Counted from the stretch's first letter, positions 33,166 through 44,487 are shown. The stretch: DNA of 64,000 bases from Neoarius graeffei (GCF_027579695.1 NC_083581.1:60958200-61022199), one strand, 5' to 3'. The notes: a model not told the origin generated them from the letters alone. Numbers and translations are program-made.

Positions 33166-33557
33166 CGCTGAACACCTGAAAGGCTACCAAAAGTTCATTA
33201 TATATTCTTCACACGTGTTTACAAAAGAAAAACATACCAACGGACATCAAAAAAACTGGAAAAGAGACACGTGGGAGATGTAAAACTTCCGTGCTAGCGA
33301 GTGACTGCTACAGAAACATGGCCGCGAGGTTAGCTTCATTAAAAGCGGAAGATTTAAAGAGAAAGACGCGCTGAACACCCGAAAGGCTACCAAAACTTCA
33401 CTGGATATTCTTCACACATATTTACAAGAGAAAAACATACCAATGGACATCAAAAAACTGGGAGAGAGAAAAATAGCAGAAATACTGTCAAAGTTCTACT
33501 TGGAGGTGAGGAAAAGTGACAGAAACTTTTACAAGAGGATTTCACTTGTGGACTTCA
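33166..33557 (+). pseudogene. Crypton-like (DUF3504-type) tyrosine recombinase first exon, with partial duplication
   Basis: The ATG at 33318 opens MAARLASLKAEDLKRK. After a one-base shift near 33363 it reads ALNTRKATKTSLDILHTYLQ, EKNIPMDIKKLGERKIAEIL and SKFYLEVRKSDRNFYKRISL, ending at VDF followed by a GTAAAT donor (the donor now lies after the SINE, at 34616). The pattern YL.EKN...L...L..FY.E.R..D...Y matches the N-terminal domain of Crypton-derived proteins (KCTD1/QRICH1-type). 33166-33262 is a diverged extra copy of 33366-33462, placed upstream of the ATG. The catalytic domain is not in the window. Confidence 0.6.
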
Positions 33558-34606
33558 CTCATCTCATCTCATTATCTCTAGCTGCTTTATCCTGTTCTAC
33601 AGGGTCGCAGGCAAGCTGGAGCCTATCCCAGCTGACTATGGGCGAAAGGCAGGGTACACCCTGGACACACAAATGGCCCTTTTCCACTACCCTTTTTCAG
33701 CTCACTTCAGCTCGCTTCAGCTCACTTCAGCCCGACACGGCTCGCGTTTCGACTACCAAAAACCAGCACGACTCAGCTCGCTTCAGCCCTGCTTAGCCCC
33801 TAAAACTCGCACCGTTTTGGAGTGGGGCTGAAGCGAGCCAAACCGTGCCGAGTGAGGCTGGGGGCGTGAGGAGACACTCCCCTGTGCACTGATTGGTGAG
33901 GAGGAGTGTCCTCACATGCCCACACACGCCCCGCGAGCACGCTAGGATCTGTAAACACCGCAAACCCGGAAAAAGAAGAATTACGAATTACGAGAATTTC
34001 TGAAGCCTTATGCGCCTCGCCTCATCTATACGCTCTTGCCAGTATCTGTCCGCGTTGTCGGTGACAACAAGCCACAGCACCAAGACCAGCAACACTAACG
34101 ACTCCATGTCCTCCATGTTTATTGTTTACTATTCGGGTCGTGAGACTACCGCTTAAAAGCTCACTGATGTCACTGTTTGCGCTGCTTAACGACATCACGT
34201 GACGTCCACCCACTTTCGCTAACTCCACCCAATGTGTCCACCCACTTCCAGCCAGCACGGTTCAGCGCGGTTGTAGTCGAAATGCAACTCCAACAGCCCC
34301 GCTCAGCCCGACCCAGCACGGCACGGCTCAGCCCGACTCAGCTGCGTTTGTAGTGGAAAAGCGGCAAAAGACACAGACAACCATTCACACTCACATTCAC
34401 ACCTACGGTCAATTTAGAGTCACCAGTTAACCTAACCTGCATGTCTTTGGACTGTGGAGGAAACCGGAGCACCCGGAGGAAACCCACGCGGACATGGGGA
34501 GAACATGCAAACGCCGCACAGAAAGGCCCTCGCCGGCCACGGGGCTCGAACCCAGGACCTTCTTGCTGTGAGGCAACAGCGCTAACCACTACACCACCGT
34601 GCCGCC
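33558..34606 (-). mobile_element. tRNA-headed SINE split by MITE copy 3
   Basis: Tail part 33558-33670 and head part 34370-34606. Flanked by TGGACTTCA at 33549-33557 and 34607-34615. Box-B-like GGCTCGAACCC (minus GGGTTCGAGCC) and box-A-like regions are in the head. Confidence 0.9.
33674..34366 (+). mobile_element. Harbinger-type MITE family A, copy 3
   Basis: 693 bp, flanked by AAA (33671-33673, 34367-34369), inside a SINE at the AGACACAGACAACC site. Confidence 0.88.
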
Positions 34607-34776
34607 TGGACTTCAGTAAATCCCTTTTGTTTTGAACAACTGCAGTGTAACAATGAACTACGACCAAAAGTAACTTTGAACTTGAACTGTCAGCCTGGAT
34701 ATAGCTTGTATACAAGCTGGGTTGTTGTTTAGGCATGGATTCCACTTCTGATATGACACAGCTATGAGAAGACATT

Positions 34777-35358
34777 CCGTGTGTCCAAAATCACTCACTC
34801 GTTCACTACTCCCTACTCACTATATCGGGGATTACTCTACAGAGAACTATATAGTGAGCTCACTGATAAAATGAATAAACACTTTCGGACACTACATCGC
34901 CATGCTGTTATTTACGTCATTACTGTCGCACAATTAAAACGTGCCAGATCAGTCGACTGTTGGGTTTTCAAAATAAGAAATACATGCATGTATTTTTGTG
35001 ATAAATACATATTATACTGAGCATACTTCCCACATTAGTAAATACAAACCACTTTGTGTCTGCTGCATCTTTCAGTTCTTGTAAATCAAGGCTAAATACT
35101 TTCTTCTTTGCCACTGCCTTTTATTAAATCAAATTTGAGGCTTTTGATTTGATTTCTTTCAGCATGACTGCAATACATGATGGTATATATTGCTTCGTTA
35201 GTGAGCATCGGTTGTACACTACTTTTCATGATGCATTGTGGGATACTTTGAGTGCACTATACAGGGTGGAATAATTCTTACTATACAGTACATTCGGACA
35301 GCACTACAAAATGGCGACCTCGCTATATAGTGAGTAGGGAGTGATTTCGGACACAGGG
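34777..35358. mobile_element. 582-bp MITE with inverted ends and ATT target
   Basis: Left CCGTGTGTCCAAAATCACTC, right GAGTGATTTCGGACACAGGG (two mismatches as inverses). Both continue with TCCCTACTCACTATAT / ATATAGTGAGTAGGGA. ATT is on both sides. Probably Harbinger-like, given the 3-bp target. Confidence 0.8.
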
Positions 35359-35963
35359 ATTGTATCAGCCGATACCGGATACTGACATCCTCATAATAAC
35401 CAAGCCACGTTATGCAAAATGTCACAGACGTGCTAGTGACATGCTTGAAGACAAGTTGTGTGTAGTAAAAAAGAAAAAGTTCTGTATATCAGTGAATAAA
35501 GAACATAAGCCAAAAGGTCTATGATTTCCCAATTTGCATCTTGGAGGGCTGGAGTCTAGGACAGATAAGGCACTGCACAGGGTGGTGAAGATCGCCCAGC
35601 GTGTCGTAGGAGCCTCGCTTCCTCCTATTGAGGATGTCTACAGGAAGCGATGTCTCAGGAGAGCCATAAACATCATCAAAGACTCCTGCCATCCAACTCT
35701 TCACTCTTCTGCCCTCTGGAAGGCGCTACAGGAGCCTTCGGACCAAAACCACCAGGTTCAGTTTTTTTCCTTCAGCTGTCTCACTGCTGAACTCCACCCA
35801 CCCACCCCAACAAACTGAATTGACTTCATTGCACTACTGTTTATTCATGTTTTGTATATACTGCAAATATCTATGTATTTGCACTACAGTTCATTCATAT
35901 TGCACATTTTGAACATACTGTAAATATGTATCATATCATTATACCATTCCATACCCTGCAATT

Positions 35964-37025
35964 CCTCATCTCATCTCATTATCTCTAGCCGCTTTATCCT
36001 TCTACAGGGTCGCAGGCAAGCTGGAGCCTATCCCAGCTGACTACGGGCGAAAGGCGGGGTACACCCTGGACAAGTCGCCAGGTCATCACAGGGCTGACAC
36101 ATATGCCGCTTTTCCACTACCAACGCGGCTGAGTCGTGCCGTGCTGAGTTGGGCTGAGTCGAGCTGAGCGGGGCTGTTGGAGTTGCATTTCGACTACAAC
36201 CGCGCTGAACCGTGCTGGCTGGAAGTGGGTGGACACATTGGGTGGAGTTAGCGAAAGTGGGTGGATGTCACGTGATGTCGTTAGGCGGCGCAAACAGTGA
36301 CATCAGTGATCTTTTAAGCGGTAGTCTCACGACCCGGAGAGTAAACAATAAACATGGAGGACATGGAGTCGTTAGTGTTGCTGGTCTTGGTGCTGTGGCT
36401 TGTTGTCACCGACAACGCCAACAAATACTGGCAAGAGCGTATAGATGAGGCGAGGCGCATAAGGCTTCATAATTCTCGTAATTCGTAATTCTCCTTCTTC
36501 CGGGTTTACTGTGTTTACAGATCCCAGCGTGCTCGCGGGGCGTGTGTGGGCATGTGAGGACACGCCTCCTCACCAATCAGTGCACAGGGGAGTGTCTGCT
36601 CACGCCCCCAGCCTCACTCAGCTCGGTTTGGCTTGCTTCAGCCCCACTCCAAAACCGTGCGAGTTTTGGGGGCTAAGCAGGGCTGAAGCGAGCTGAGTCG
36701 TGCTGTTCTTAGATAGTCGAAACGCGAGCCGTGTCAGGCTGAAGTGAGCTGAAGTGAGCTGAAAAAGGGTAGTGGAAAAGGGCCATTAGACACAGACAAC
36801 CATTCACACTCACATTCACACCTACGGTCAATTTAGAGTCACCAGTTAACCTAACCTGCATGTCTTTGGACTGTGGGGGAAACCGGAGCACCCGGAGGAA
36901 ACCCACGCGGACACGGGGAGAACATGCAAACTCTATACAGAAAGGCCCTCGTCGGTCACGGGGCTCAAACCCAGACCTTCTTACTGTGAGGCGACAGCGC
37001 TAACCACTACACCACCGTACCACCC
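35964..37025 (-). mobile_element. tRNA-headed SINE in an L2-like tail, split by MITE copy 4
   Basis: Tail part 35964-36103, head part 36786-37025. Near-identical flanks CCCTGCAATTCC and CCCTGTAATTCC mark its target duplication. Confidence 0.88.
36104..36785 (-). mobile_element. Harbinger-type MITE family A, copy 4
   Basis: 682 bp, inverted relative to copies 1-3, at the ACACATA|TAGACACAG point of the SINE (flanks ATA and TTA). Confidence 0.88.
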
Positions 37026-37383
37026 CCTGTAATTCCTGTACATTTATATGTATATTACACTTGTTATTTACTGCTATGCACTTCTGGTTAGATGCAATCT
37101 GCATTTCGTTGCCTTGTATCTGTGACATGTGCAAAGTTGAATCTAATCTCATCTAACCTGTCAGGTTTATTGAGAGTCTAAGTGCAGGGAAACTGCTGAA
37201 ATCCAGTCCTCCAGAGCCTGAATAACTAAAGAGGCCTGCCTGATTTACACCCTTCAAGAGGAAGGATAAGAAATCAGAAAGTGCATAAGTCACTTGACAA
37301 ATAGCCACAAAGCTGTTAAAAACAACCTTGCAGTGGTAAACAGCTAGTGTGCTGAGGAAATAGGAGCTCAGAAGCAGATCACA

Positions 37384-38534
37384 TGCATACGGAAGCCGAG
37401 AGAGGCCCTTCATATGATCCTTTTTTTTTTATTCACCTTGTTATCCCAAGATAATGACATAATTAATTCAGGATGTCGAGAAAACAACACAACTAATTCA
37501 AAATCTCGAGAAAACAAAACCGTTATTTAGAGATCTCGAGAAAACAAAACAGTTATTCTGTGATCTTGAGAAAACAAAATTATTTCATGATCTCGAGTAA
37601 ACAGCTGAGAAATGGTTCATTCAGGTGCGCCAAGAGACTTGTGATATGCTGACTTTGGGGCTATTTCTCATTCTGTATAGACGCAACTTTGGTCATTAGA
37701 ATGTCTGGAATAATCGATCACCTAATAAGGCAATATTATTTTGTTTTCTCGAGATCACGGGATAAGTGTCTTGTTTTCTCGAGATCACGGGATAAGTGTC
37801 TTGTTTTCTCGAGATCACGGGATAAGTGTCTTGTTTTCTCGAGATCACGGGATAAGTGTCTTGTTTTCTCGAGATCACGGGATAAGTGTCTTGTTTTCTC
37901 GAGATCACGGGATAAGTGTCTTGTTTTCTCGAGATCACGGGATAAGTGTCTTGTTTTCTCGAGATCACGGGATAAGTGTCTTGTTTTCTCGAGATCACGG
38001 GATAAGTGTCTTGTTTTCTCGAGATCACGGGATAAGTGTCTTGTTTTCTCGAGATCACGGGATAAGTGTCTTGTTTTCTCGAGATCACGGGATAAGTGTC
38101 TTGTTTTCTCGAGATCACGGGATAAGTGTCTTGTTTTCTCGAGATCACGGGATAAGTGTCTTGTTTTCTCGAGATCACGGGATAAGTGTCTTGTTTTCTC
38201 GAGATCACGGGATAAGTGTCTTGTTTTCTCGAGATCACGGGATAAGTGTCTTGTTTTCTCGAGATCACGGGATAAGTGTCTTGTTTTCTCGAGATCACGG
38301 GATAAGTGTCTTGTTTTCTCGAGATCACGGGATAAGTGTCTTGTTTTCTCGAGATCACGGGATAAGTGTCTTGTTTTCTCGAGATCACGGGATAACTGTC
38401 TTGTTTTCTCAAGATCACGGAATAACGGTTTTGTTTTCTCGAGATTCTGAATTAATTATGTCGTTATCTCGGGATAACAAGGTGAATTAAAAAAAAGATT
38501 ATATGAAGGGTCTCTCGCAGCTTCCGTACATGCA
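37384..38534. mobile_element. Foldback-type element with 30-bp repeat array
   Basis: The ends are inverted over about 90 bp: TGCATACGGAAGCC...CCCTTCATATGATC and TTCACCTTGTTATCCC on the left, their inverses on the right (GGGATAACAAGGTGAA...GCTTCCGTACATGCA). The left arm holds four diverged units in one orientation; the right arm holds the array 37741-38460 in the other. No clear target duplication. No transposase. Confidence 0.8.
37741..38460. repeat. Minisatellite: 30-bp unit, 24 tandem copies
   Basis: Unit TTGTTTTCTCGAGATCACGG plus GATAAGTGTC. The first 21 copies are identical, the next has one change, and the last two are diverged and merge into the element end. Each unit centres on the palindrome TCTCGAGA. 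The unbroken open frames over this array are an artefact of the 30-bp period. Confidence 0.97.
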
Positions 38535-38535
38535 G

Positions 38536-38537
<2 letters not shown>

Positions 38538-38570
<33 letters not shown>
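38538..38570. repeat. (AT)n microsatellite
   Basis: About 16 units, immediately right of the foldback element. Confidence 0.9.
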
Positions 38571-38572
<2 letters not shown>

Positions 38573-38636
38573 GCAGTAATACAAGTTAAAGGCAGTGTTT
38601 TGGACAGACTTTTATTGGTTTATCATCTTAACTTAC

Positions 38637-38930
38637 CATTGTCTTGAGACGGCGATTATGTAGGTCGTTTAGAAGAAACCAGTTTGGTTTAGTGTTTAAT
38701 CCACACAACTGTAATTAGGTCACTGGTTTAAAAAGAAAGAAAGAAAGTTTAGATAATGAGCAGTAAGTGTCCTTAAACAAAAACGCTGTCCTTGTTATTA
38801 AAAAAACCGGTGAGGAAACACAGACTTTGCATTCGTTAATTCGTCACTCTAGGTTTTCACCAAGACAGAAAACGAAAGTGAAGTAACTCACACTTACTCA
38901 CTCACTGAGCTGCGACCCTGAGCTGAGACC

Positions 38931-38968
<38 letters not shown>

Positions 38969-39345
38969 AGTGAGAGGAGCAGCGACGGCGGGCTGAACTT
39001 AGCCTTCCAGCTAGCTAGCATGGCTCTTTAGCCAACAACCAGCAACTTTTTACCCGTGACATAAAACTACCTGAAACGACGCGCTAAACTGCTTTGTGTA
39101 AACGTCACCAGGTCAGCCTTTCACTTTCACAAAATGCGTTTTAACAAACCTGTCCGCGGACATTACAGCACCCGCTGTGTGTGTGTGTGTGTGTGTTTAC
39201 CGCTGCGGTTACATGTCAAACCTGCACGAGCCTCCCTCCCTTCAACTTCCGGGAATGACAGGCGTTCCAAAGGTGCTCTTCCGGTCACGTGGCAAAACAA
39301 AACCCCTCGCCAACCACGTGATTGTGTTTGTCGTCATCTAGCGTG
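38637..39345 (-). promoter_or_regulatory. Candidate vps13d promoter and first non-coding exon
   Basis: Unique, CpG-containing sequence without recognised transposon. It has two CACGTG E-boxes (39286-39291, 39315-39320), two ETS-type sites (ACTTCCGG at 39245, CTTCCGG at 39278) and no TATA box. On the minus strand, strong donors occur at 38636-38631 (ATG|GTAAGT) and near 38900 (GTGAGTGAGTAAGT). This would supply the 5' exon required by the acceptor at 4221. The first E-box, read on the minus strand as CACGTGAC, resembles a TFEB/CLEAR site. It could instead serve a plus-strand transcript. Confidence 0.4.
38934..38967. repeat. (GA)n microsatellite in the candidate first exon
   Basis: About 16 GA units. 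A (GT)n run of about 10 units follows at 39177-39196. Confidence 0.9.
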
Positions 39346-39380
39346 AGGAGGCCCGAACTGACAGATCGATCGAAGTTTAT

Positions 39381-41178
39381 ATGAGCCATTCCACCGAATC
39401 GGTGCCATTTCCGTGCCATTTTATGTATAAATGCACATAAAAATGTACTTTAAAATACATTTCCTTATTACGCAGAATGTCCTGCACATTGATCTGATTT
39501 CAAATTTAAGATATATAATTGTAAGGATTAATAAAAACTACCTAAAACACTGAAAAATAGCATGTGTTGCCTGTCCCCGCACTCTAACTTTATACTTAAC
39601 TATGAAATATTATGGGCAGCACGGTGGTGTAGTGGTTAGCGCTGTCGCCTCACAGCAAGAAGGTCCGGGTTCGAGCCCCGGGGCCGGCGAGGGCCTTTCT
39701 GTACGGAGTTTGCATGTTCTGTCCGTGTGGGTTTCCTCCGGGTGCTCCAGTTTCCCCCACAGTCCAAAGACATGCAGGTTAGGTTAACTGGTGACTCTAA
39801 AGTGAGTGTGAATGGTTGTCTGTGTCTATGTGTCAGCCCTGTGATGACCTGGCGACTTGTCCAGGGTGTACCCCGCCTTTCGCCCGTAGTCAGCTGGGAT
39901 AGGCTCCAGCTTGCCTGCGACCCTGTAGAACAGGATAAAGCGGTTACAGATAATGAGATGAGATGAAATATTATGATTAAAATCCTTCAGAAACAGTATT
40001 CCTTTTGCACTGTTGTGTGACTCCGTATCCTATCCATGGTTTAAATATATTTTTTTTTTCATAAGAAATCCACAATATCTTAGTTAAAATACACATTTTA
40101 GTCATGTCCCTGGGTTTTCACTCAGTCCTGTTACTCAAACATATTACCCCATCTGACAAATTTGGAACATTCCGTAAATCACATGCTCAACAGGAAGTTA
40201 CATCAGCTGTGTCTTCTGAAGGCCATGGGAAGACCAAAAGTTAGTTCTCTCATTTACTTTTCTGTATATTTGATGATTTTTTAACTTTGACTGATAAGGT
40301 CAATGTCAACATACTTTGATTGATTGATTGATTGATTGATTACTTTATTCTGAACAATAAAGAAGAAAGATATAAAAATAAAAAAAAATTTTAATAAAAA
40401 AATGCAATAATCAAAACATCGTCATAAACAAACAGAATAGCGTAGCCACAAGGCAGTAACATAATAATGTTCAGAAAGTATTAGGAAGAAGTAACTTATC
40501 CAGTCCTAACCCTCTATACCATCGCTAATCAAACGTCACTTTCCGCCATAATAAACTATATATACAAAAGAAAACAAAAGCAACAAGCAAAAAGAAAACA
40601 TACCAACATACCAAGACATACTGACATGGTATAATATCGACCAAATCAAATCATATATACAGATACTTATGTTATGCATATATACACACATACAATGCAT
40701 CTATACAGTACATACATATACACATACCTATAACTATACACAAAATACAAGATCAGTCACAGACTTACTCTCAATTTCATCATCACCTATATAGTCTGCC
40801 TGTTACTTAAATTATTTCTTAGATGATATTTGTTCATTTTAAAAATACAGATTTTTGGTAAATCACTAGAATGTGCTAAGTGTGGTCATGCTATTAGCGA
40901 TGATGCCATGTGGCTTAATTCCATGTATTAGCTAATCCTAGGCTAAAAACTCAGTCCTGTTACTTTCAGAGTTTTGGTAACAGGACTGAAAAAAAGCCAT
41001 CTTTGACTTCCAAACCTTGTAAAAAATAAATAACGTAGCATGAGGTTGACCAATACACATTTTGAATAGTTAAATATGTGTGTTATTATAATCAGTGTTG
41101 AAAAGATATAACAAATTAAGTTTAATTTGGGAGCGGTACAACAAGCAAATGGCACCCATTCGGTGGAATGTCCCATAT
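39381..41178. mobile_element. 1.8-kb DNA element with inverted ends, containing a SINE
   Basis: Left end ATGAGCCATTCCACCGAATC with GGTGCCATTT; right end GGCACCCATTCGGTGGAATG. Both ends also carry AGTCCTGTTAC-type repeats (about 40125, 40950, 40980). A (TGAT)n run and AT-rich LINE-tail-like sequence occupy 40318-40800. The target duplication is unclear. Confidence 0.6.
39615..39962 (+). mobile_element. tRNA-headed SINE, full length
   Basis: Head GGGCAGCACGGTGGTGTAG, box-A-like TAGTGGTTAGCG, box-B-like GGTTCGAGCCCC, tail ATAATGAGATGAG. Flanked by ATGAAATATTATG at 39602-39614 and 39963-39975. Confidence 0.93.
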
Positions 41179-41680
41179 GCTTACTTTTGAAATGGCTCAT
41201 CATACAGTTATGTACATTGAAATATTTTTGGATAGGCTCAGGGAATTCTAATAGAAAACACAAAACACCACACACACACACAGCTTAAACAAACTCGAGT
41301 CAAATAAGCATGTCTGTGAAGATTCTCAGTCATCCAGGTCATAATAAACCGTGGGTGGTAAAAGAGAGCAACTGGATTTGCTTGATGATTCTTGAAGACA
41401 TTTCACTTCTCATCCGAAAGGCTTCTTTAGTTCTGTCTGACTAATAGGGAGTATCAGGTATTTATCCTCTCATGGATGAAAAGCAATCCTAAGGTGTCGT
41501 TGAGTCTGTTGGTTGCAGCCCTGTTGAGTCTGCAGCCCTGTTGGTGTGGGTCACTAGGGGCCGGGTGTGAACGGCCTAGAGAGTTGTTGGGGTGATCAAT
41601 GGATAGTTGGTTCTCTCTGTCCTCTTGTGAGTCACTGAAAACAGCTGGGCACACTTCCCAGACAACTGATTACACACCAA

Positions 41681-42383
41681 TGCCGCTTTTCCACTACCAA
41701 CGCGGCTGAGTTGGGCTGAGCCGTGCCGTGCTGAGTTGGGCTGAGTCGAGCTGAATGGGGCTGTTGGAGTTGCATTTCGACTACAACTGCGCTGAACCGT
41801 GCTGGCTGGAAGTGGGTGGACACATTGGGTGGAGTTAGCGAAAGTGGGTGGATGTCACGTGATGTTGTTAGGCGGCACAAACAGTGACATCAGTGAGCTT
41901 TTAAGCGGTAGTCTCACGACCCGGATAGTAAACAATAAACATGGAGGACATGGAGTCGTTAGTGTTGCTGGTCTTGGTGCTGTGGCTTGTTGTCACCGAG
42001 AACGCCAACAGATACTGGCAAGAGCGTATAGATGAGGCGAGGCGCATAAGGCTCCAGAAATTCTCATAATTCGTAATTATTCTTCTTCCGGGTTTACGGT
42101 GTTTACAGATCCCAGCGTGCTCGCGGGGCATGTGTGGGCATGTGAGGACACTCCTCCTCACCAATCAGTGCACAGGGGAGTGTCTCCTCACGCCCCTAGC
42201 CCCACTCGGCTCGGTTTGGCTCGCTTCAGCCCCACTCCAAAACCGTACGAGTTTTGGGTGCTAAGCAGGGCTGAAGCGAGCTGAGTCGTGCTGCTCTAAG
42301 GTAGTCGAAACGCGAGCCATGTCGGGCTGAAGTGAGCTGAAGCGAGCTGAAGTGAGCTGAAAAAGGGTAGTGGAAAAGGGCCA
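41681..42383 (-). mobile_element. Harbinger-type MITE family A, copy 5
   Basis: 703 bp, flanked by CAA (41678-41680, 42384-42386). It lies near the loop of the large palindrome. Confidence 0.88.
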
Positions 42384-42424
42384 CAAAACCCAGATGTTTT
42401 CAGTGACTCACAGGAGGACTGTTA

Positions 42425-42937
42425 CCCCTTTTCCACCAAATCAGTTCCAGGGCTGGTTCGGGGCCAGTGCTGGTTCACAACTCGTTCAACTTGCGAGCCA
42501 GCTGAGAACCAGTTTGCTTTTCCATAGCTCGGGGTGCTAAGGGGAGCCACGTCATTATGTCACTGTATACGTCAGTTACGTCGCTGTGTTTGCATAAACC
42601 TCATTGTGAACATCAAAGCAACAACAACATGGAGAAGAAGAAGCAGCAACAACAACAACAACAATAATGGATGACTTCACGTTTGTACAGCTGCTGCTTC
42701 TCGTCGCTTAAAAATGGCGACCTTTCGTGGTCTTGCTATTGTTGTTGGTCTTAACAACTCTGCCCCCCCCGCTGACGTAAGCGGTTCTTTCCTCTGGCCC
42801 AGCAGAGAGTTGGTGCTAGCCTGGAACCAGTTTTTCTGGCCCCAGAGCCAGTTCTTTGTCAGTGGAAACAGAAAACCCGGTTCCAAACTAAGCACTGGCC
42901 CCGACCCAGCCCTGGAACTGCTTTGGTGGAAAAGGGG
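42425..42937. mobile_element. MITE family B, copy 2
   Basis: 513 bp with the same inverted ends as the copy at 25840-26351. The interior has (CAA)n and GAAGAAG stretches around 42640. Target duplication not clear. Confidence 0.85.
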
Positions 42938-43212
42938 CAAGAGAGAACCAACAACCATTGATCACCCCAACGACTCCCTAGGCCATTTACATCCGGCCCC
43001 CAGTGACCCACACCAACAGGATGACTCAATGACACCTTAGGATTGCTTTTCATCCATGAGAGGATAAATATCTGATACTCCCTATTAGTCAGACAAAACT
43101 AGAAGAAGCCTTTCGGATGAAAGGTGAAACGTCTTCAAGAATCTTCAAGCAAGTCCAGTTGCTCTCTTTTACCACCCACGATCAAATAAGTACAACAAAA
43201 ATACAACAAACA

Positions 43213-43237
43213 TAGATAGATAGATAGATAGATAGAG
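43213..43237. repeat. (ATAG)n microsatellite
   Basis: Six ATAG units. Confidence 0.9.
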
Positions 43238-43321
43238 CTGGGAAATTATGTTACAGCAGCAAGTTATCAGACATGTGGGGAATACAACATAAAGTAGAAT
43301 GAAAGATACATCTACAAACAA

Positions 43322-43575
43322 GCCATCCATCACTGCTTATCTTGTGCAGGAGCCTATCCTAGCTGATGGGTGAGAGGCAGGGTATACACTGGCACATAGA
43401 GGCAAACACCCATTCACACCTACAGTCAATTTAGAGCCACCAATTAACCTAATTGTGGGGGAAACGTGGGAAGAACATGCAAACTCCACACAGAAAGGCC
43501 CTCGTCAGCTGCTGGACTTGAACCCAGAACCTTCTTGCTGTGAGGCAACAGTGCTAACCACTACTCCACCCGGCT
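43322..43575 (-). mobile_element. tRNA-headed SINE, diverged
   Basis: All SINE landmarks are present but shortened and diverged (AGCCTATCCTAGCTGATG, CATTCACACCTACAGTCAAT, CCTTCTTGCTGTGAGGCAAC). Confidence 0.82.
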
Positions 43576-43941
43576 GTTTGTGTCACACTGAACTTAAAAA
43601 TAAATAAATAAATTGCAGCTTTAAAGTGTTAATCAAATGATGCTAACCCTCCGAAGACTCACAGAAACTGCATAAAGCAAACAGAAATATCCGTAAACCC
43701 AAAGCCTTCTGTCATTAAACAGATGGAAGAGACCGAAAAAGCCACAGGGACCGACCGGAGTGCCCATAAATTACACAAAGAGTCCGCAGGCACAGAAAAG
43801 GAAGCAGAAATCACAGACATGCCACGGACTGTGACATTTACTTATTGTTATTGCAGGCTCTAACTTTTATTCCCATGCTGATCATGTAGCTCCTTTTGGA
43901 CCACAATGGAAATAAGTGCCTGCATTTTATTGTGTTATCCA

Positions 43942-43946
<5 letters not shown>

Positions 43947-43984
<38 letters not shown>
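43947..43984. repeat. (ATT)n microsatellite
   Basis: About 12 ATT units. Confidence 0.9.
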
Positions 43985-43985
<1 letters not shown>

Positions 43986-44437
43986 GATTTTTAATACAAT
44001 GTCATTTTAATAATGAACAATTCAATTCAATTCAATTCAAAATCCATTCCCTCAGAGAGAAAAACAAAACAGAAAAAAGGCCGACTAAAGATTCCCTCAT
44101 AAATTTGCAAGCAATTGCATATGAAGACTAAGGATTTGTTTACTTCATTGCAACCTTTTCTGGATCTTATTATAATTTCAGACATGGAAGACATGCTGAA
44201 TTAAACCAAAGTCTTCAATTTCACTTTCAACGTCTTAAAACAAATTAAGAAGTCTAAAACAATTAAATGTTTTGGACTGCTGAAGTTCATAATTAAAATA
44301 TCTTACCTGCATTTATATGTTTACTTTAATTAATTTAGCCTATTTATCCCAAATTAAATATCCTATTAATTTATTAATAGGATATGTGATATTTCAAGGA
44401 AAATATCACATATCCTATCTGTGAATAAAAGATCCAT

Positions 44438-44438
44438 G

Positions 44439-44484
<46 letters not shown>
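44438..44484. repeat. (AT)n microsatellite
   Basis: About 23 units. Confidence 0.95.

Positions 44485-44487
<3 letters not shown>

Larger units (their letters stand above)
35534..37160 (+). mobile_element. L2/Maui-like LINE 3' fragment, split by a SINE
   Basis: 35534-35820 encodes the C-terminal end of a non-LTR reverse transcriptase: VVKIAQRVVGASLPPIEDVY, then RKRCLRRAINIIKDSCHPTL. A 3' UTR with CTGCAAATATCTATGTATTT follows, is cut at 35963, resumes at 37026, and ends with CTGCATTTCGTTGCCTTGTA and TTGAATCTAATCTCATCTAA, a typical L2-type tail. The intervening SINE (itself split by a MITE) has the duplicated flank CCCTGYAATTCC. Confidence 0.75.
41318..43190. mobile_element. Large palindromic element hosting MITE A copy 5 and MITE B copy 2
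   Basis: The left arm (41318-41680) and right arm (about 42387-43190) are inverted relative to each other: AAAGAGAGCAACTGGA... CATCCGAAAGGCTTCTT ... GGGAGTATCAG against CTGATACTCCC ... AAGCCTTTCGGATG ... TCCAGTTGCTCTCTTTTACC. Both MITEs sit near the centre. The family is a common fish repeat that I cannot name with certainty. Confidence 0.75.

Noticed and set aside
37741-38460. CRISPR-like regular 30-bp repeats
   Set aside because: Units are contiguous without spacers, no cas genes are present, and the context is vertebrate.
37689-38490. Three long overlapping open frames of about 240-250 codons on both strands
   Set aside because: They exist only because the 30-bp tandem unit lacks stops and is a multiple of three; this is non-coding minisatellite.
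35964-42383. A small membrane protein beginning MEDMESLVLLVLVLWLVV present several times
   Set aside because: It lies in the centre of every family A MITE copy and is at most a remnant of an autonomous Harbinger protein.
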